Part shown: piece by piece, positions 9,480 to 23,064 of the stretch
How the letters are laid out: the number at the start of each line of letters is the position of its first letter
Position numbering within the stretch: position 1 is the first letter of the stretch
From: Prostheceraeus crozeri
Lineage: Eukaryota; Platyhelminthes; Polycladida; Euryleptidae
Direction of reading: 5' to 3'
DNA length: 64,000 nt
NCBI GenBank assembly: GCA_907163375.1
Contig: CAJQUW010001117.1
Coordinates: 50,522-114,521 of the forward strand
The notes under the pieces: generated by a model
Seen by the model: the letters and a program-made list of their open reading frames with translations, nothing else
Told to the model about the DNA's origin: nothing
Database searches by the model: none
Translations under genes and position numbers: made by a program

Positions 9480-12400
9480 CATGATTTTGTGATTCACTGA
9501 ATTCATGTTTCATTTCTTGAATTTGAATAGTAATGTGGACCCATTTACATCTTTCAAAGTTAATTGAAATCATTGTCTTTGATTATGCAATTTTGCTATG
9601 CCAGTGGCAGGTTGCCTGTGATATGATCACGCTCAAGAAAATACTCTTGAGGTTGAGCATGAAAGTAATAGGAACTATCATGGAAGTAATAGGAACTATC
9701 ATTTCATTCAATTCCGTGGCAATTTCTTCAAAACTGCAAAAATTTGCATAATCTCACATTTGGTAACAATTACCAACTACATGTATATCTCCTCGAGTTC
9801 ATTTAATAAAATCGAAAGTGTATACACATTGGGAATTTAATAAATGCAGAGTTACCACTCTACCTAATATGCCTACTCTATGCGCATAGCCATCCTCTAA
9901 CCATTATATAAGACATCTAAGTGACACTCAACTCCCATACCATGGACCCTGATAATAGTAGACCAGAATGCAAGTTTGATATATTGCTTATTTATAACGA
10001 CGACACAAAGAAAAATCCATCAATGACTTGTAGATCAATTTCTATCTTATACATTGCATCATAGTCAATTTTTTTTGAAAAGACAATGAAGTTATATTTG
10101 AGATAGACAACATTTTTAAAAGACACAAAAAGTAGAAAGGCAAGAAAAACAGTGAAAAGTCACTACAGCATGTCAAGATGTGACAAGCGGACCTCTAGCT
10201 ATGCAGTTTATGATGCAATTCGCATATTTCCCACTTGAATTGCCGTGCTGATCCTTTGATGGAGATAGGACCCTACTTTTTCCTCCCCCGTCGATTTCCG
10301 GAGACGCCTTTCGATCTGCTTCAGGAATTTTGCATCACATCCTGCATAGGAACCGAACGTCTAAACAGTCAAATTATTTGTCAATTATTGGGAAGCTGCT
10401 GACAGCAAATTGCAGGTTTTTGTTGAAGAGAATTTTAAGTGACATGGTAGTATTGCTACATTTGTCTGAAATATCCCACTATCCCATGGGTTAATATACT
10501 GCGTCGATGTGTGGCAGTCATTGACAACTATTAATTTTTCAATGCTGGAATACGAATCAAAGACTGGTTGAAAGAGTCATAATTGAAAGTGGTCAGTGTA
10601 TTGGTTGTGAGAACATCTCAGGATAAATCCTCACAGATAAAAATTCTAATTATTGTACAATTTCTCGTTCAAACGATAAAGAATGCGAGCGCTTCACTGA
10701 AATAAACACAACGAAAACTTTAGATGACATCTACAATAATCACTCAGATAAAAAAAAAATGTCGCTAGAACTTTTCGATTAATCATTGAATGAAACATGT
10801 GCGATAATTTTTTGGAAGCTGATATTCGAAAACATGCGACATGTTGAAAATTGTTCAAATATATTGAACATGGACTCCTTTTAAACTAAAGAGGGATAAT
10901 CGAAGATTTCTTGGTCTCTGATTTTAAGCAGGAGCAACGCATGTTCTGTAAATCGACATTTCAAGTTGCATATCAATCTGATTATGCTCCTGATAGATTA
11001 TAGGAGCAATATTTCAGAATGATGAGCGTACAGAGCATTTTTAAAGGATTTCCATCTTTGTCATCCGCTCGCTGCTGCATTTTGTAAATTCAATATTGCT
11101 TTTGTGTGTATGATCTTTAGACAAGGGGAAACAATCGAGATCACAAATTGACTTGCTAAATTTGAAGCCAACCAGAAAACAAGAAAACCAGTTCGCACAA
11201 TTTGCTTTTTGCCCCAACTAAGTTCCCCTGGCGTGTGCCATAATATTCATGTAATTTCTATTCTAAGACTTCTGTGGTATTGTAAAATTTTATGTTATCT
11301 GGTAATCTATATCTTACTCCGGTAATTTGTTCAAATTCAGTCTAGGCAAACCATTGTGTTCAACATCCACCTGACGTTTGATAATATGTCGAATAAATTC
11401 TGATCAAGTAATCGTCTCATTTCATGGCCACTTTTGGGTCACATGGTCCGCCTTCAAAAAAAGCTTAGGCCTACATATTTCTAAACCAACTGCTCAGACA
11501 TTAATATTGCAAAGAGATGAAAATGTTCCGCATTTCCCACTTTTTTCAGTAAATTCTTTTTGTTTAAGTTCTTGTCATGCAGCTTTATGCTCGTATATTT
11601 TTGCCAATAATTCATTTCCTTGCAAATGTTGTTTTGGTCTTTTGAGTATATTTGCTCTACTATTGATGAACAGTTTTTAATAAGGTGGAACGATTGCTTG
11701 TATTTAATATAAATAGAAAATCATTAAATCAAAATACAAAAGAATGGCCATTCAGTCACTACATCTCTAAGCAACAAAAATTGAGATCGATGATTATGTT
11801 CGATAGAGGCTTCCTCTGACTGAAGCAGCATTACCACGCTGCACGGCAGGACTCAATCGTTGAGTCAGTTGGACCGTTGTTGGAGGGTCACCTGACTTGC
11901 TTCCGATCTGCCAAATAAGAAGGGTGACTCATGGTCCGCATGCACCAATGGTCTCAATTGAAACTCCTCTGAAGTTTCAATGAGTCCATGAGAGTTTCAC
12001 ATTTTAAGGTCTTCTTCGTCTCGGTTGATATCGGTTGTTTTGGTTGATTTCAATACTTAATTTTATACATTTGAGTAAAAATCCTTCCATTTTTCTGTGT
12101 GTTGACTTTTTTTCAATTGGTGTTAATGTTCGTATGATAATAAAAGAAAACCATTTTATAGCAGAATAATTCATGTTGTTACGCGATGCTCGAAACGAAA
12201 CATGAATAAACCGAATATGAAACAGCTAATGAGAACAAATCAACAACAGTTCAATTCTTTTCAAAAGTCAATGGGTAGCCAATGCTGACATCAAACAAAT
12301 AGACTTCTGGTAATAGTGAAGAACGCTGTCATTCCATTTGATTTTACAGCAAGTGTCAAATGGAAATGCAATTATCAAATGGAAAGGCTCAAAAACTCCT

Positions 12401-12530
12401 TTAAGACATCAAAAGTTCATCAAGTGTTATGTACCACATTATGTTTTATATCATTGAAATTGAAAATTGAAAACACTCCCTTGTAATGGCGATGTTTCAA
12501 ATTTTTAAGATAAATAAAATTACAATCTGT
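9480..12530. other. Non-coding stretch, nothing recognised
   Basis: AT-rich sequence without a coding frame, RNA gene or transposon that I can identify. The only local structure noted is a 21-base direct duplication near 9660-9705 containing GTAATAGGAACTATCAT. The frame at 11378-11680 has no homology that I recognise. Confidence 0.5.
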
Positions 12531-12537
12531 AAACCGC

Positions 12538-12585
12538 CCGACGTTTCGTCCGCCGCGGACTTATTCATGGACAAACTGGCATTGG
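12538..12585 (-). ncRNA. Hammerhead-like ribozyme motif of Penelope-like element (degenerate)
   Basis: Read on the minus strand, a stem GTCCG/CGGAC closed by a CGG loop is followed by GAAACG, the layout of hammerhead stem II and the GAAA box. In place of the usual CTGATGA box is ATGAATAA, so the catalytic core looks altered and cleavage is doubtful. Penelope-like elements are known to carry such ribozymes in their terminal repeats, and this motif lies on the correct strand in the 3' part of the element. Confidence 0.5.
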
Positions 12586-12664
12586 TAAGCGATGGTTTAA
12601 ACATCAAAAATGACCTCTCATCAATTCGTGTTTCCTATTCATGGATGGACAATGGATCCTGATG

Positions 12665-13401
12665 CAGGGGCGCCGGCAGGGTAAAAATATCTGGACGCAA
12701 GATTCTATTTGTTTGCGCTACTACCAGTACATAAACTATTTTAGACGAAAGGTGAAACTACAAATTGTAGTTTCTTGCAGCCGTCACTATAAAATTATGA
12801 CATTATATATTCATTAATCAAACCTAAGCTACATAACTTTCTTTTATTTATTATTTTTATTTTGTTATGTACGTATATTTGCTTTTTAAAGACATTCAAT
12901 TTTAAGTTAATTAGCTGTAAGTAAATTTAAGTTATTTTATATTATTAATGATATTAATTAATTATTTATTTAAGATCTGTTTCTATATTTATAATTTCTA
13001 TGTAGCATTTAAAATTTCTTTGTCACAGTTGGCCTGCTTAGACAGTCACAGTTTAGTAGCATTCAATAGATGGACGCGCGCTTGTCAAGAGTACTCAGGG
13101 AAGTTATATCAAGCAAACAGCGTGTCACTATGTCAGCCTGTCAAAAAGCGAAGCGCGCGCAATCTATCATCCATAGACAACTAGAGTATTGTGGGGAAGG
13201 ACACTTCACTGAGCTGAAATTGGCAGCGAAATTTGCCCGAACTATTTGCCCGATCGACTTCACCTTTAAACCACAGGTGTCTACTTCAATGGTTTACAAA
13301 AAGATTTCACACAGCGATGAGCATGGTTTGTACCAAAGTTGGTTTGTACCGGAATGGGCTGGACGCACATGCGTCTGTGCGTCCGCCTGCCGGCGCCCCT
13401 G
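12665..13401. mobile_element. hAT-like MITE inside the Penelope-like element
   Basis: The 737-bp insert begins CAGGGGCGCCGGCAGG and ends with its exact reverse complement. The flanks are CCTGATG and CCGGATG, which could be a target duplication of 7-8 bases with one mismatch. CAGGGGCG-type ends and a target of about 8 bp suggest the hAT superfamily. No transposase is seen. It lies within the 3' end of the Penelope-like coding region and is therefore younger than it. Confidence 0.75.
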
Positions 13402-14500
13402 CCGGATGTAATTCGCTTCAGCCACCTTAGCATGAATACGGTTGCTGAGGCGATCGATGATATCGACATCAAAGTCGTCTATAGAAAAAGAACGATCAGA
13501 ATGACGTAGGACAATATGATCTGAGATGGCACTCGCACTGTCTAGATTATCAATGCTTCTACGATGTTCAGCAAAACGGACGCCGAAGGGTCGATTCGTA
13601 GAACCAATGTAACATTCACTGCATAATCTGCATGTAAAACGATATACAACATGGCGCATGCTACAATTATACCTATTAGGAAGCGCTTGACAAACTTTGC
13701 AGTCACATTTTCCAGTATAACTAAAATTGAAATTGTTGCTAATTTTGGTACCGGGTTGATTTATCACTCTGATAGGTAAATCATAATTCTTAGTTAATTT
13801 ATTAATTTTACGGGTAGCTGCGTCGCTCACGAAATTTAATTTTAAATTGATTTTGTTAGAGCAATTATGGTTACTAGTCGTAGGCTTATTAAAGTTAGGG
13901 TACTTGAAAGGGTTGAACCCATTGATTTTTAGTTTTAGATCCATTTTAGTTTTGCTATTTTCCAAATTGTTAGCGTCTGAACAACGATTTTCTAGATATT
14001 TGTAACTACTGCTAACGAAGTTCGATTTTATATGAGACGGTACCCAGCTATCTATATGCATAGAATTGCCGGAGTGACATTCTTTATTATACCAGGTGAA
14101 GTCAATGCGGTCATTAACAGTTATACTAAGATCCAAAAGATTGAGAACGTTGTTCTTTGGTACTTCAAGAGTAAACTGAATGGAATTATGAATCGAATTG
14201 AAAGTATTTAAAATTTTACTAAAAGTCTCACTATCGTTAGTAGGGAATGGTCCCAGGATAATGTCATCAATATAGCGCTTGTAAAGACAAGGAGCAGTAT
14301 TATGCGAACTAAGTATTTCCAACGCTCTCTGTTCTATAGTAAACATGAATATAATCGCAAACGCTGGTGCAAAATGTGAGCCCATTGGACAGCCACTAAT
14401 TTGCAAATCAATGGGTTCAACCCAAAGATATTTAATTGTTTAAAAGGCCCTTTATAATATTAAATATCTTTGGTTCAACCCTTTCAAGCCTTTGGTTCAA

Positions 14501-14648
14501 CCTGTTCATCAATACCTGCCTGAAGTAGTCGAGTTGCGCAGGTGGCCTTCAGGGAATGGTTTGTCTTTCTTCCTGCAATACCTGCACTTGAACAAATAGA
14601 TTTCATGATCGATTTTAGTTTGTTGGCACCGATGACTGCCGTTGCAGA
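14501..14648 (-). mobile_element. Crypton tyrosine-recombinase fragment
   Basis: The reverse complement of this stretch matches bases of about 49297-49441 almost base for base, the part of the Crypton-type frame that encodes the His-x-x-Lys box and its lead-in. The match begins and stops sharply. It lies exactly between the 5' side of the Penelope-like element and the 5' end of the LINE, so at least three elements meet here. Short TTTGGTTCAACC repeats separate it from the Penelope sequence (14411-14500). Confidence 0.85.
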
Positions 14649-17500
14649 ATACCATGGTCCATTGTTGGATACCTATGTTTCACTTACTGATGCATTTTTT
14701 AATATTGTTGGTTATTCGTGTTATCGTTGTGACCGAGAACAATCGCCTGGAGGTGGCGTTATGATTTATGTCAACAACAGTATTTCTTCTGTCATGGTAG
14801 ATAATTTATTACATGATGATGGTAAAGCTGAAGCTATCACTAGTCAAATTATTTTGAATGGCAATAACAGACTATCAATTTCGTGTGTCTATATTCCGCC
14901 TGATTATTCCGTTGGAGAAAAGTGTCATTATGACTCATCTATATGATATAATGCACTTCTGCCCTGATTATTCTATAGTTTGTGATGATTTTAACTGTCC
15001 TCAGATTACTTGGAATATTTGTGAAGCCTCATCATCCAACGCTCCTATTTTAAATTGGTGTCTTGACAACTTCATGCAGCAAAATATTAATCAATCAACT
15101 CGACCGCAATCCCATTCTATTCTGGACCTTGTGTTCTCTTCTAATGACATTGATATATATGAAGTTAAGGTTTCTGAGAACTTTGGAAAATCTGATCATG
15201 GTATTGTTTCCTTCAATATTCAGCTTCCTTTCAACATCGACATGAATAAGCCTGTGGATACTTATTATCTTGACTTTAATAACGCTAATTGGAATACATT
15301 TAGTAATCGTCTTCGAAATTCGCATTGGCCATCGACCTTACTCAACCATCGTGATATCGACACTGTCTGGAGTCTGTATTTGAGTAACATACTGAATGCT
15401 CTTCATTCCACAGTTCAACGACGTAAGAAAAGGTCTGAATTTAACATCACATCGAAAGTGCGAACTGCATACCGTGAACTTCGACGAGTGTTTTCATCTT
15501 ATAAACGAGATCCTAATCCGCATAATCAGTGGAGATATCAACAAGCTCAACATGATGTACACCTCGCTGTAGAAAAGAGTGTTACTGACAAAGAGCGCAA
15601 AATTTGTTATGGGATCCGTAATGGTTCTGGTAACAAGCCATTTTGGAAATATGTTCGAAGTAAATTAAGTTTGAGTCAGCCAATCAGTTCATTATCGGTG
15701 GGTGATAATGGTGAAGTTTTAAATGATCCTCAATCCATTGCCAATCGCTTTAATGAGTATTTTTCATCAAACTTTAATATGTCCAACTCCACAAATGCAT
15801 GTCAAGATAATTTGGTTTATAATGGTAATGCTATACTTGACAATATAAATTTTGATTTTGATGCTGTTTATGAAATTATTTGTAACCTACCGAATTCTCA
15901 ATCAACTGATAATGAAGGACTATGCTATTTTGTTTTAAAGAAAGGTGGTCGATTCCTATCAGATAAGTTGGCAATCCTCTTTTCACTTGTGTTGTCATCC
16001 GCTTCTATTCCAAACGGTTGGCGTGAGATTATCATAACACCTATACATAAATCGGGTCCGAAGAATTTGTGTCACAACTATCGTCCAGTTGGCGTCTCTA
16101 GTACAGTATGTCGGGTTTTGGAAAGCGTGGTGTATAAGTCATTATTGGATTTATTTTATAGAAATGGACGGTTTCCCAGATCACAGCATGGATTTATTCC
16201 CGGAAAATCTACTGATACAGCTGGCATCATGTTCCATGATTTCTTAACGAAAGAATTGGGTAGAGGTAACAACGTCGACGTTGCCTTATTTGACTTCGCC
16301 AAAGCGTTTGATCGTATCCAGCATCACTTACTATTGAAGAAGCTGTGGATCTATGGTATCAGAGGAAATTTGTTTAATTGGTTGTCCGACTATTTTACGA
16401 ACAGATCTCAAGTGGTGCGTATTGGCGATAAGTGTTCTTCTCCTGTGATGATTAGAAGTGGTGTGATTCAAGGAACAGTTTTGGCCCTATCTTATTTACA
16501 TTTTTTATTGATGATATTGATAGCCATATCAAAAATAATCTAATAATCAAGTATGCGGATGATGTCAAACTTATCTTGAGTATGCAAAAGGTATCCAACT
16601 CCAAGCATTTATTACAGCAAGATATTGATGGTATTTCTATATGGGCTTCTTCAAATGGATTGTCGCTGAATTTAAAGAAATGCAATGTGATTCATTTTGG
16701 ATGTAATAATCCTCAATTCGATTATCAGATCGATAGTCAATTAATCAACAAAGCTGGTATTGTGAACGACTTAGGCATCACCCTATCTACATCTCTTAAC
16801 TTCAAAGAACATATTCATGAAATGGTCATGAAATCTAATAGGACTTTGGGCCTTATAAAGAGGTCTATTCGCTCTCGTGATCCTCACATTCTTCTGATCA
16901 TGTACAAGACATTTGTCCGTTCCATTCTGGAATATGGAAGTGTCATTTGGCATCCTAACATCGACAAACTTTCAAATCAAATTGAAACTGTTCAAAAGCG
17001 ATTTTGTAATTTTTTACCTCAGTTACAACGTTTGAACTACAGATCAAAGTTATTGAATTTGGGTATTCTTATCTTGTCTGCCAGGCGACTTCGCTACAGT
17101 TTGATTTTCATGTACAAAATTGTTAATGATTTAAATGGTTTGCAAGCTGATGAGTTGTTTGATGTTTCTAAGCGAAGATTTTCACATAATCTTATGTTAA
17201 CTCCTTTGTGTAAGCACAAGTACCGCAGCAGATTTTTCACAATCAATACTGTTTATCACTGGAACCGTATGACGTCTTCTGAGAGGAATGTTTCATCGAT
17301 GTGTGATTTCAAACGAAGTGTCTCTTCTTATTTTGAAAGAAATGATATATGGTAAATTTATAACACTAATTTGTGAGTCGCACGTTATTCTACGTTAAAG
17401 CACTGCTCACCCTTAAAGGGCAAATATTTGTCAAATTCATGTTTCTATGTATTCGATGCGTAACTTTTTTCTTTGTGAATGACAAATATAACATTATTAT
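14649..17500 (+). mobile_element. LINE (CR1/Jockey group), 5'-truncated, near full ORF2
   Basis: An apurinic-type endonuclease is followed by a reverse transcriptase. Landmarks are GGGVMIYVN, VYIPPDYS, DDFNCPQITW and SDHGIVSF of the endonuclease, then FDFAKAFDRI, a SGVIQGTVL motif, KYADDVKLI and LSLNLKKC of the RT, ending near FKRSVSSYFERNDIW at 17355. The 3' UTR of about 140 bp ends in ATT repeats. The start is missing part of the endonuclease. Two frame breaks are visible: one near 14925-14950 in the endonuclease, and one at about 16484 where a G is lost from the GGCCC of the GTVLGP motif, so the catalytic YADD is in another frame. It is otherwise well preserved, so a fairly recent copy. 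Confidence 0.9.
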
Positions 17501-17899
17501 TATTAGTAGCATTATTCGTCAAGGACCATCATCCTCAAATGGTAGCTTGCGCTGGGATAAATATCTTTCTCAAAATTTTATGAAAAAACTGATGCATCAG
17601 ATCGTTGGAGAAAATGAAAAGTAGAAAATGCGTAGGAAATTTGTAAGAATAATAGACAAGGAAAACCATGGCCATATATAAATATTGGATCAATACAACC
17701 AGGAATCTCCATAAGACAAGATAATCAGTGTAATGTTGCCATATTACGAACTTTTATCGTCAATTGAAGAATTCCTTCACAATCTATAATTGATGATGAA
17801 ACTGTATATACAGTAAATGTTCTATAATCAGCACTTGTTAATAAACTATGCGTACATGTACATTAGGTTGAATTTAACTTTGTTTTACCCAAAATTAAA
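17500..17899. other. Non-coding spacer
   Basis: AT-rich sequence after the LINE tail with nothing recognised. Confidence 0.4.
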
Positions 17900-17900
17900 A

Positions 17901-17995
17901 TGGCTCGTCGGCTCGGCTTGGTTCGGCTCGCCTCTAGCATTGCACGGCTCGGCTCAGCTCGGCTTGAATATTTCAAAATCACATCGGCTCGCAGC
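17901..17995. repeat. GGCTCG-type simple repeat
   Basis: Irregular tandem copies of GGCTCGG and related hexamers to octamers (GGCTCGTC, GGCTTGGTTC, GGCTCAGCTC). It is far richer in GC than the flanks. Confidence 0.7.
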
Positions 17996-18002
17996 TCATC
18001 AG

Positions 18003-18170
18003 GTTGAGCCATGTACACCTCTACTAAATACCTTCCTCCGGGTTGCTTCAGAGCGAATCCGCGATGTCCTCAAGCAAGTTGGTGTAAGCGTGGGCATGAA
18101 ACCCATTAACAGTCTCTTGTGAGGAAGCGCTGTACTCCGGCGAAAGACTTTGACCTGTTGCATCGTCTCC
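18003..18170 (+). mobile_element. Small Penelope-like fragment
   Basis: A short frame includes SERIRDVLKQVGVSVGMKP, which resembles the linker that precedes the GIY-YIG domain in Penelope-like elements (SERIRRVL followed by GVxVxxKP). The endonuclease itself is not recognisable. It is a broken relic. Confidence 0.5.
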
Positions 18171-18179
18171 ACTATTTGG

Positions 18180-21100
18180 ATCCTCAATGTTGGTGGTCTT
18201 ATGCTGCATAATCAGGTCGTTCATTACCTAGAGAAAAAAAGATCACATTAAAGCAGTTAGAGACGTTGATGTCACACATTCGGAAGTCGCTCGATATATG
18301 TTTGAAAGTGACTACGGAGTGGCCATTTGAGAGGATGGAGGTGGTGGACAAGGAACCGGTATGGAATAGAAGAGTAATAAAAAAGGCATCGAGTGAAGTT
18401 TTCTTTAGCAGTTGCTGGAAATTGTTACTTTTTACTTTTCTCTTGTTTTTTGACGTCTAATTACTTCTACTGTCTATTTTACTAGTAGTACTAGGTTTCT
18501 GTATTTTCTCATACCACATTGCGTATAATTGTGGACATTTACGCCGTGTTCCGGTTTGAGTGAAAGACCACTTTCATTTGAGTTTCTCACAGGCTTTGTC
18601 TGAGTCTGAAAGAGCTACTTAGTGTCAGAAAATGAAATGCATTATTCCACTATATTATTTATTGTCGTGGAATGACGATTTTGACTTTCGGATGAAAAAT
18701 GTGCAGCTAGCTGGTCTACTGGAATGATGCCATTACACATGTCCAAAGTAATTAGGTATGTAATATGAAGTAACTGTTTTGATTATGACCGCTGCAATAT
18801 TAAAAAATATGTAAATAACGTCATGGAATGACGATTTTCGACGAGGCTTTCATCAGGTGGCATAAAATCAAGCCGACTTTTATTGATTTTTTTCGATTTA
18901 GCAGACAACTTGGTGGTGTTCTTGAAAAATGATTGACATTGATTTGTTCAGATGAGTATACGAGTAATTTACGGGCATTCTCCTTGAACTTGATGTCGCA
19001 GAATTTTTAGTAAAAATATCAGCTTTGTATTTTGAAATCAACCCGTCATTATTGATTTTAATTTAATTTAAGTGGTCATCCAAACATCGACCGTTGAAAG
19101 CGCTGGACGCCGAAGGCCTGTCTGCCATACTTTTAACTTTAACTTGATTATATTGGCCTAAACTGAAAAGGGGAGTTTTAATTACTTTGTATAACTTTCT
19201 CAGAATGATGATCTCCCGTCACCTGGTCAACTACATTAATAATTTTTATTAATTACTATTATTAATTATAAAACGGCGATATCTTTGGCACACGGTGGCA
19301 TTCAACTATTGACTTATGACATTTTATTGAAAATATACTGTGTTATGTGGATAATTAAATTACATGTACATCAGAAGGGCTTTCAAATGAGTCAAATCAC
19401 AATTGTGAATCAAACATGATCGGATAAGAATTAGATTTCGTAGGTTTGTGGATGCATATTGACAATAACCGACTACATGCAAACGTTTCGCACGCATACA
19501 TTGATGACCTAAATAAAAGTGGTTGCTGATTGCTGAGTTTATGGTGTGTAAATTTACGATTCTGCCTGATCGGAGAATAATCTTCTGGATCGGAGTGACA
19601 CAGACATGCGATAACACTACTATCTCATTGCAAAGTAGTCTACGAAATCAAACCATCTCAATGGCTACACAGTTTCCATTCAAGAAAATGCACTGGAATG
19701 TACATGTAGTTTAATAGTCTGTGGAGAATAATCTTCCGGATCGAAACACTGGAAATAAGAATCATCTATGGATTTAATTTTTTGGATAAATTTCGCTATA
19801 CGATTTGAAAAAAAGCAATTATGCTATTCTACATATGTACTTGAATCAATAAAGCGATCCCTTCAGAGTATCTGTGCAGAAATATGGACTCAAAATGGTT
19901 AAATTTAGAGAGAAATCTATCTGGTGGGAAATTCCAGATTCTACCGGATCAGAAATTCCAGTTACTTTGTAGTTCAATTGACGAAAGACTCAACTTCGCA
20001 ATGGAAATAGAATATATCTAAAGATCGTCGCTTAATGATTGGTCAATTTCAAATTTTCCGGTTATTTTTCCCGCGTTTAAACTTTTTTCTTATATTGCAT
20101 TACATGCCTTGAAACTTTGCCATGTGCTAGAGGAGTACACAGAAAGTCTTATTTTTAAAGGAAAGCACTGAATATTAAATATATTCTGGGATCAATCGGT
20201 TTCTCCTAACACTTTCTGTGCGGCGTGTAACGGTTTCGAAAGTTCCTCACGTCAGCTTTTCCACTATTGTTCAATTACCATGCACAGAGTAGAAGTGCGA
20301 CTAATATATGCAGCTAACCCTGTCAAATGCTCTTTAAAATAGCGACATTCTCCATAACACAGCTGCAGAATTTTCGGAGATCTTAGGAGTAAAAATGGCT
20401 GTTTGTCATAACACACAAAACAAATTTGTTTTCATCCTTGTGACCCGCAATCCCAACTTGGTTGTCCACCACTGAATGCCATACATCACAATACTAGAAT
20501 TTTCGCCAAGCACATTGAATAATTTGGATGAAATTAGCGCTAAATCCACATGCGCCAATGTATTTGCAATGATACTTCTTATTTGTTATCAATAGACCAA
20601 ACACCAGAGGAAATTCAATGAAGTGACATTAGCCTACGAGTACATCGCCAACTAAATGCACAAAATGACGGACCTTGCCTTATTGAAATAGCACGAATGA
20701 AATGGATCCAAACATGAAGTTCATGAATTTCAGCAGGAAAGCAAAATATTTCTCAGGGTCTCATTATAACTGAGTGATTCAATAACTCCGTTTTAGTGCC
20801 GGTTTCTTTCTACAATATTACATTGAAGGAAGTGCAAATTATACTTTTAATAGATATTTAACTGAACAAATACAGTCAAATCCATTATTGCGGCAAATCA
20901 ATCAATAAAACCGTACAGCTATGGCATCCATTTTCGACGTACATGTTGCCGCGATTGCATTTATTGTACGTATATTGAAAGTGTTGCAGTTTCTATGCTT
21001 CATAGACACTCCTGGTTTAAGATAGACTTAAATGGACTACAGCTGCTTGCTCGATGCAGTCATTTGAACCGATCATGATCAACTCTAGATTTTCAGGAGA

Positions 21101-22857
21101 GTCAAATTAGTGAAACACGCAACCGTTCTGAATTCTTGCAGTATGGTGACCATTTATCAAAAAGCTCTTTTATGTAAAGAACGTTGATAATTGATGCCGC
21201 TAACGTTCCATTTTAGCCATTGGAAGTGTGCAAGAGAAAGAAGAATCGGTTGAATAATCGCTGGATCTAATGAGGAGCAAGATATAGTGGAACATATATG
21301 AAAAGAATAGAGTCAACACATGATGGTTGTATTCAAAGTGTTTTTTCAGAAGGAGTGTAAACCTACAAGCTGATATGAACTGCTTTAAATGACATTTAGT
21401 ATTATATAGATAACACTTGACTTTTTACAATTAATAATTCGCCACTGACTTAATCTCATGTGCATCAATTTTACGTCTGAAAAATGTTGACTATTTATTT
21501 GAAAAGTTCGCTTGAGGTGAACCATGCAACTATGTGCACACAATATTAGTCTTAATGCCTAGTTCACGATTTTGCATTCGCATGAGTTCGCTTGTCACTT
21601 GTCATTCAAATGCATCAATGTCCATCACCCAAGTGGTCTTTTCCTTACTGTATGAACAGATTCGGAGGACGATGTGAATGGAATTAAAGAGAAAAAAAGA
21701 CCATCCAGGAATTGCACCGCTTTTTGCGTGTGAAACAAAGTACAGTATGCCCATGTTCTGTAATGAACACTTTCTCGCAGATGCGTGCGTTGAAGTATTC
21801 TTGTCAACAAAGAACTTGAGAACACCATGACATAACTGGATGAGCAACTATATAATAATACAAGTGGTCAGCAGGTGCAGAGGGAAGGACACATCGTTGG
21901 CACAGCAGTAGGACGGGAGATCGACTGTGCGTGTTGTAGACCACAATCCGCTGTGTTATGTTAGCGCGAAGACAGACTGGAAAACGAAAAAATATGAGTA
22001 TGGCAATTCGAGACAGTAAACTCGAAGATGTCAACTCGGCCGAGATGACACATGACGGGAGAGGACAGAGAATGAGAGTGAAGGCGATAAAGAAAGTTTC
22101 TGCTTCATGTTTGTTGTAGCTTCTGTCGAGTTACCAGATGTCACTCGGTCAGCGATCCGTCGAGATCATGGAATACTCAAGTAGATGTCATCTTAATCAT
22201 CTCAATTCATTTGAGTGTAGCTCCCTCATCATAGTCATTTCTAAGTTCGAGTATAGTACGGAGCACAAGCCAAATTCTCCGAAATCGGAGCTCACTCACC
22301 TCTGTGCATATATAGTGCTAAATATCCAGGTCTATTTATTTATGAATGTAATGAAACTTATTATGACCTATGTTTAAGAGGAATTATGCTGACATGATTA
22401 GCTCTTGCCAGTTTTTGTCGAAAAGAGGGTGGCAAAACTGCTGGTTTTTACCGGCCAACCCTGACACAAAGCGCCCCTTTTATTCTTCATGAAGCATATG
22501 TAGGCATACGTAAGGATACCAGACAGTGAAGAAAAAATGATGAATTATGTGATCAAAACTTTTAATAAAAATACCACACTGAATTAGAAGATACATTGAG
22601 AGTTTGTTTAAAAAAGATAAAGTCAAAGTCAAGACGTTTAGGATGATGCTACAACCATTGTCAAGTGTAAAAGTGGAATGGACAGAATGCAAATGGTTTT
22701 GGTTCGTGTCACATGGTTTATCATATCCACCCATCGGATACAAAGTAATTTCAATGCATGATTTACAGGTCCACTTCAGTAATTACTAAGTTGACATTTA
22801 TCACAATCTGAAAACAAATTTTAGGTTGGCGTTCGTCGTAGGACTCTTGAGGTAGAA
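18180..22857. other. 3' flank of the ABC transporter gene, nothing recognised
   Basis: Long AT-rich sequence. Open frames here (for example 19360-19617 and 21602-22034) lack any motif or coding signature that I recognise. No RNA gene or transposon was identified. Confidence 0.45.
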
Positions 22858-23064
22858 CTAAGAAAGTCCTGCAGTTGTCTGACTATTTACAAGGCGATAA
22901 TAAATGCCTTGTTTCGCAATAAGGTCCGCGTGCTTTCCAACTTCTGTGATGCGACCTTGATGAATGACTATAATGCGATCCGCATCGCGGATCGTTGATA
23001 ACCGATGGGCAATAACGATGCACGTGCGTCCTTCCTGCACACTGTCCAGCGCTTGTTGCACTAC
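22858..23064 (-). CDS. ABCB1-like: ABCB1-like last exon: NBD2 H-loop and C-terminus
   Basis: Starts after TTATTCCAG with VVQQALDSV, contains [17 protein letters not shown], and ends with NSQTTAGLS and a stop at 22858. This is the normal C-terminus of the family. Confidence 0.96.
   Translation of the reverse strand, partial: VVQQALDSVQEGRTCIVIAHRLSTIRDADRIIVIHQGRITEVGKHADLIAKQGIYYRLVNSQTTAGLS

Larger units (their letters stand above)
12538..14440 (-). mobile_element. Penelope-like element, 5'-truncated, with GIY-YIG endonuclease
   Basis: A minus-strand frame (14406 to 13294) encodes the end of a reverse transcriptase and a GIY-YIG endonuclease. Visible landmarks are the Gly-x-Pro-Met-Gly-Ser motif near its start, YIDDII about 45 residues on, then a Cys-rich linker (CDCKVC, CRLC) leading into [13 protein letters not shown] and EHR. 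This order, with RT before a zinc-linker GIY-YIG domain, is diagnostic of Penelope-like retroelements. A hAT-like MITE interrupts it near the 3' end, and a hammerhead-like motif lies in the far 3' region. The fingers half of the RT is missing. It abuts a Crypton fragment and a LINE on its 5' side. The element is incomplete and inactive. Confidence 0.9.

Noticed and set aside
13070-13430. Frames inside the hAT-like MITE
   Set aside because: No transposase motifs; overlapping frames run through the inverted end and are likely to be chance.
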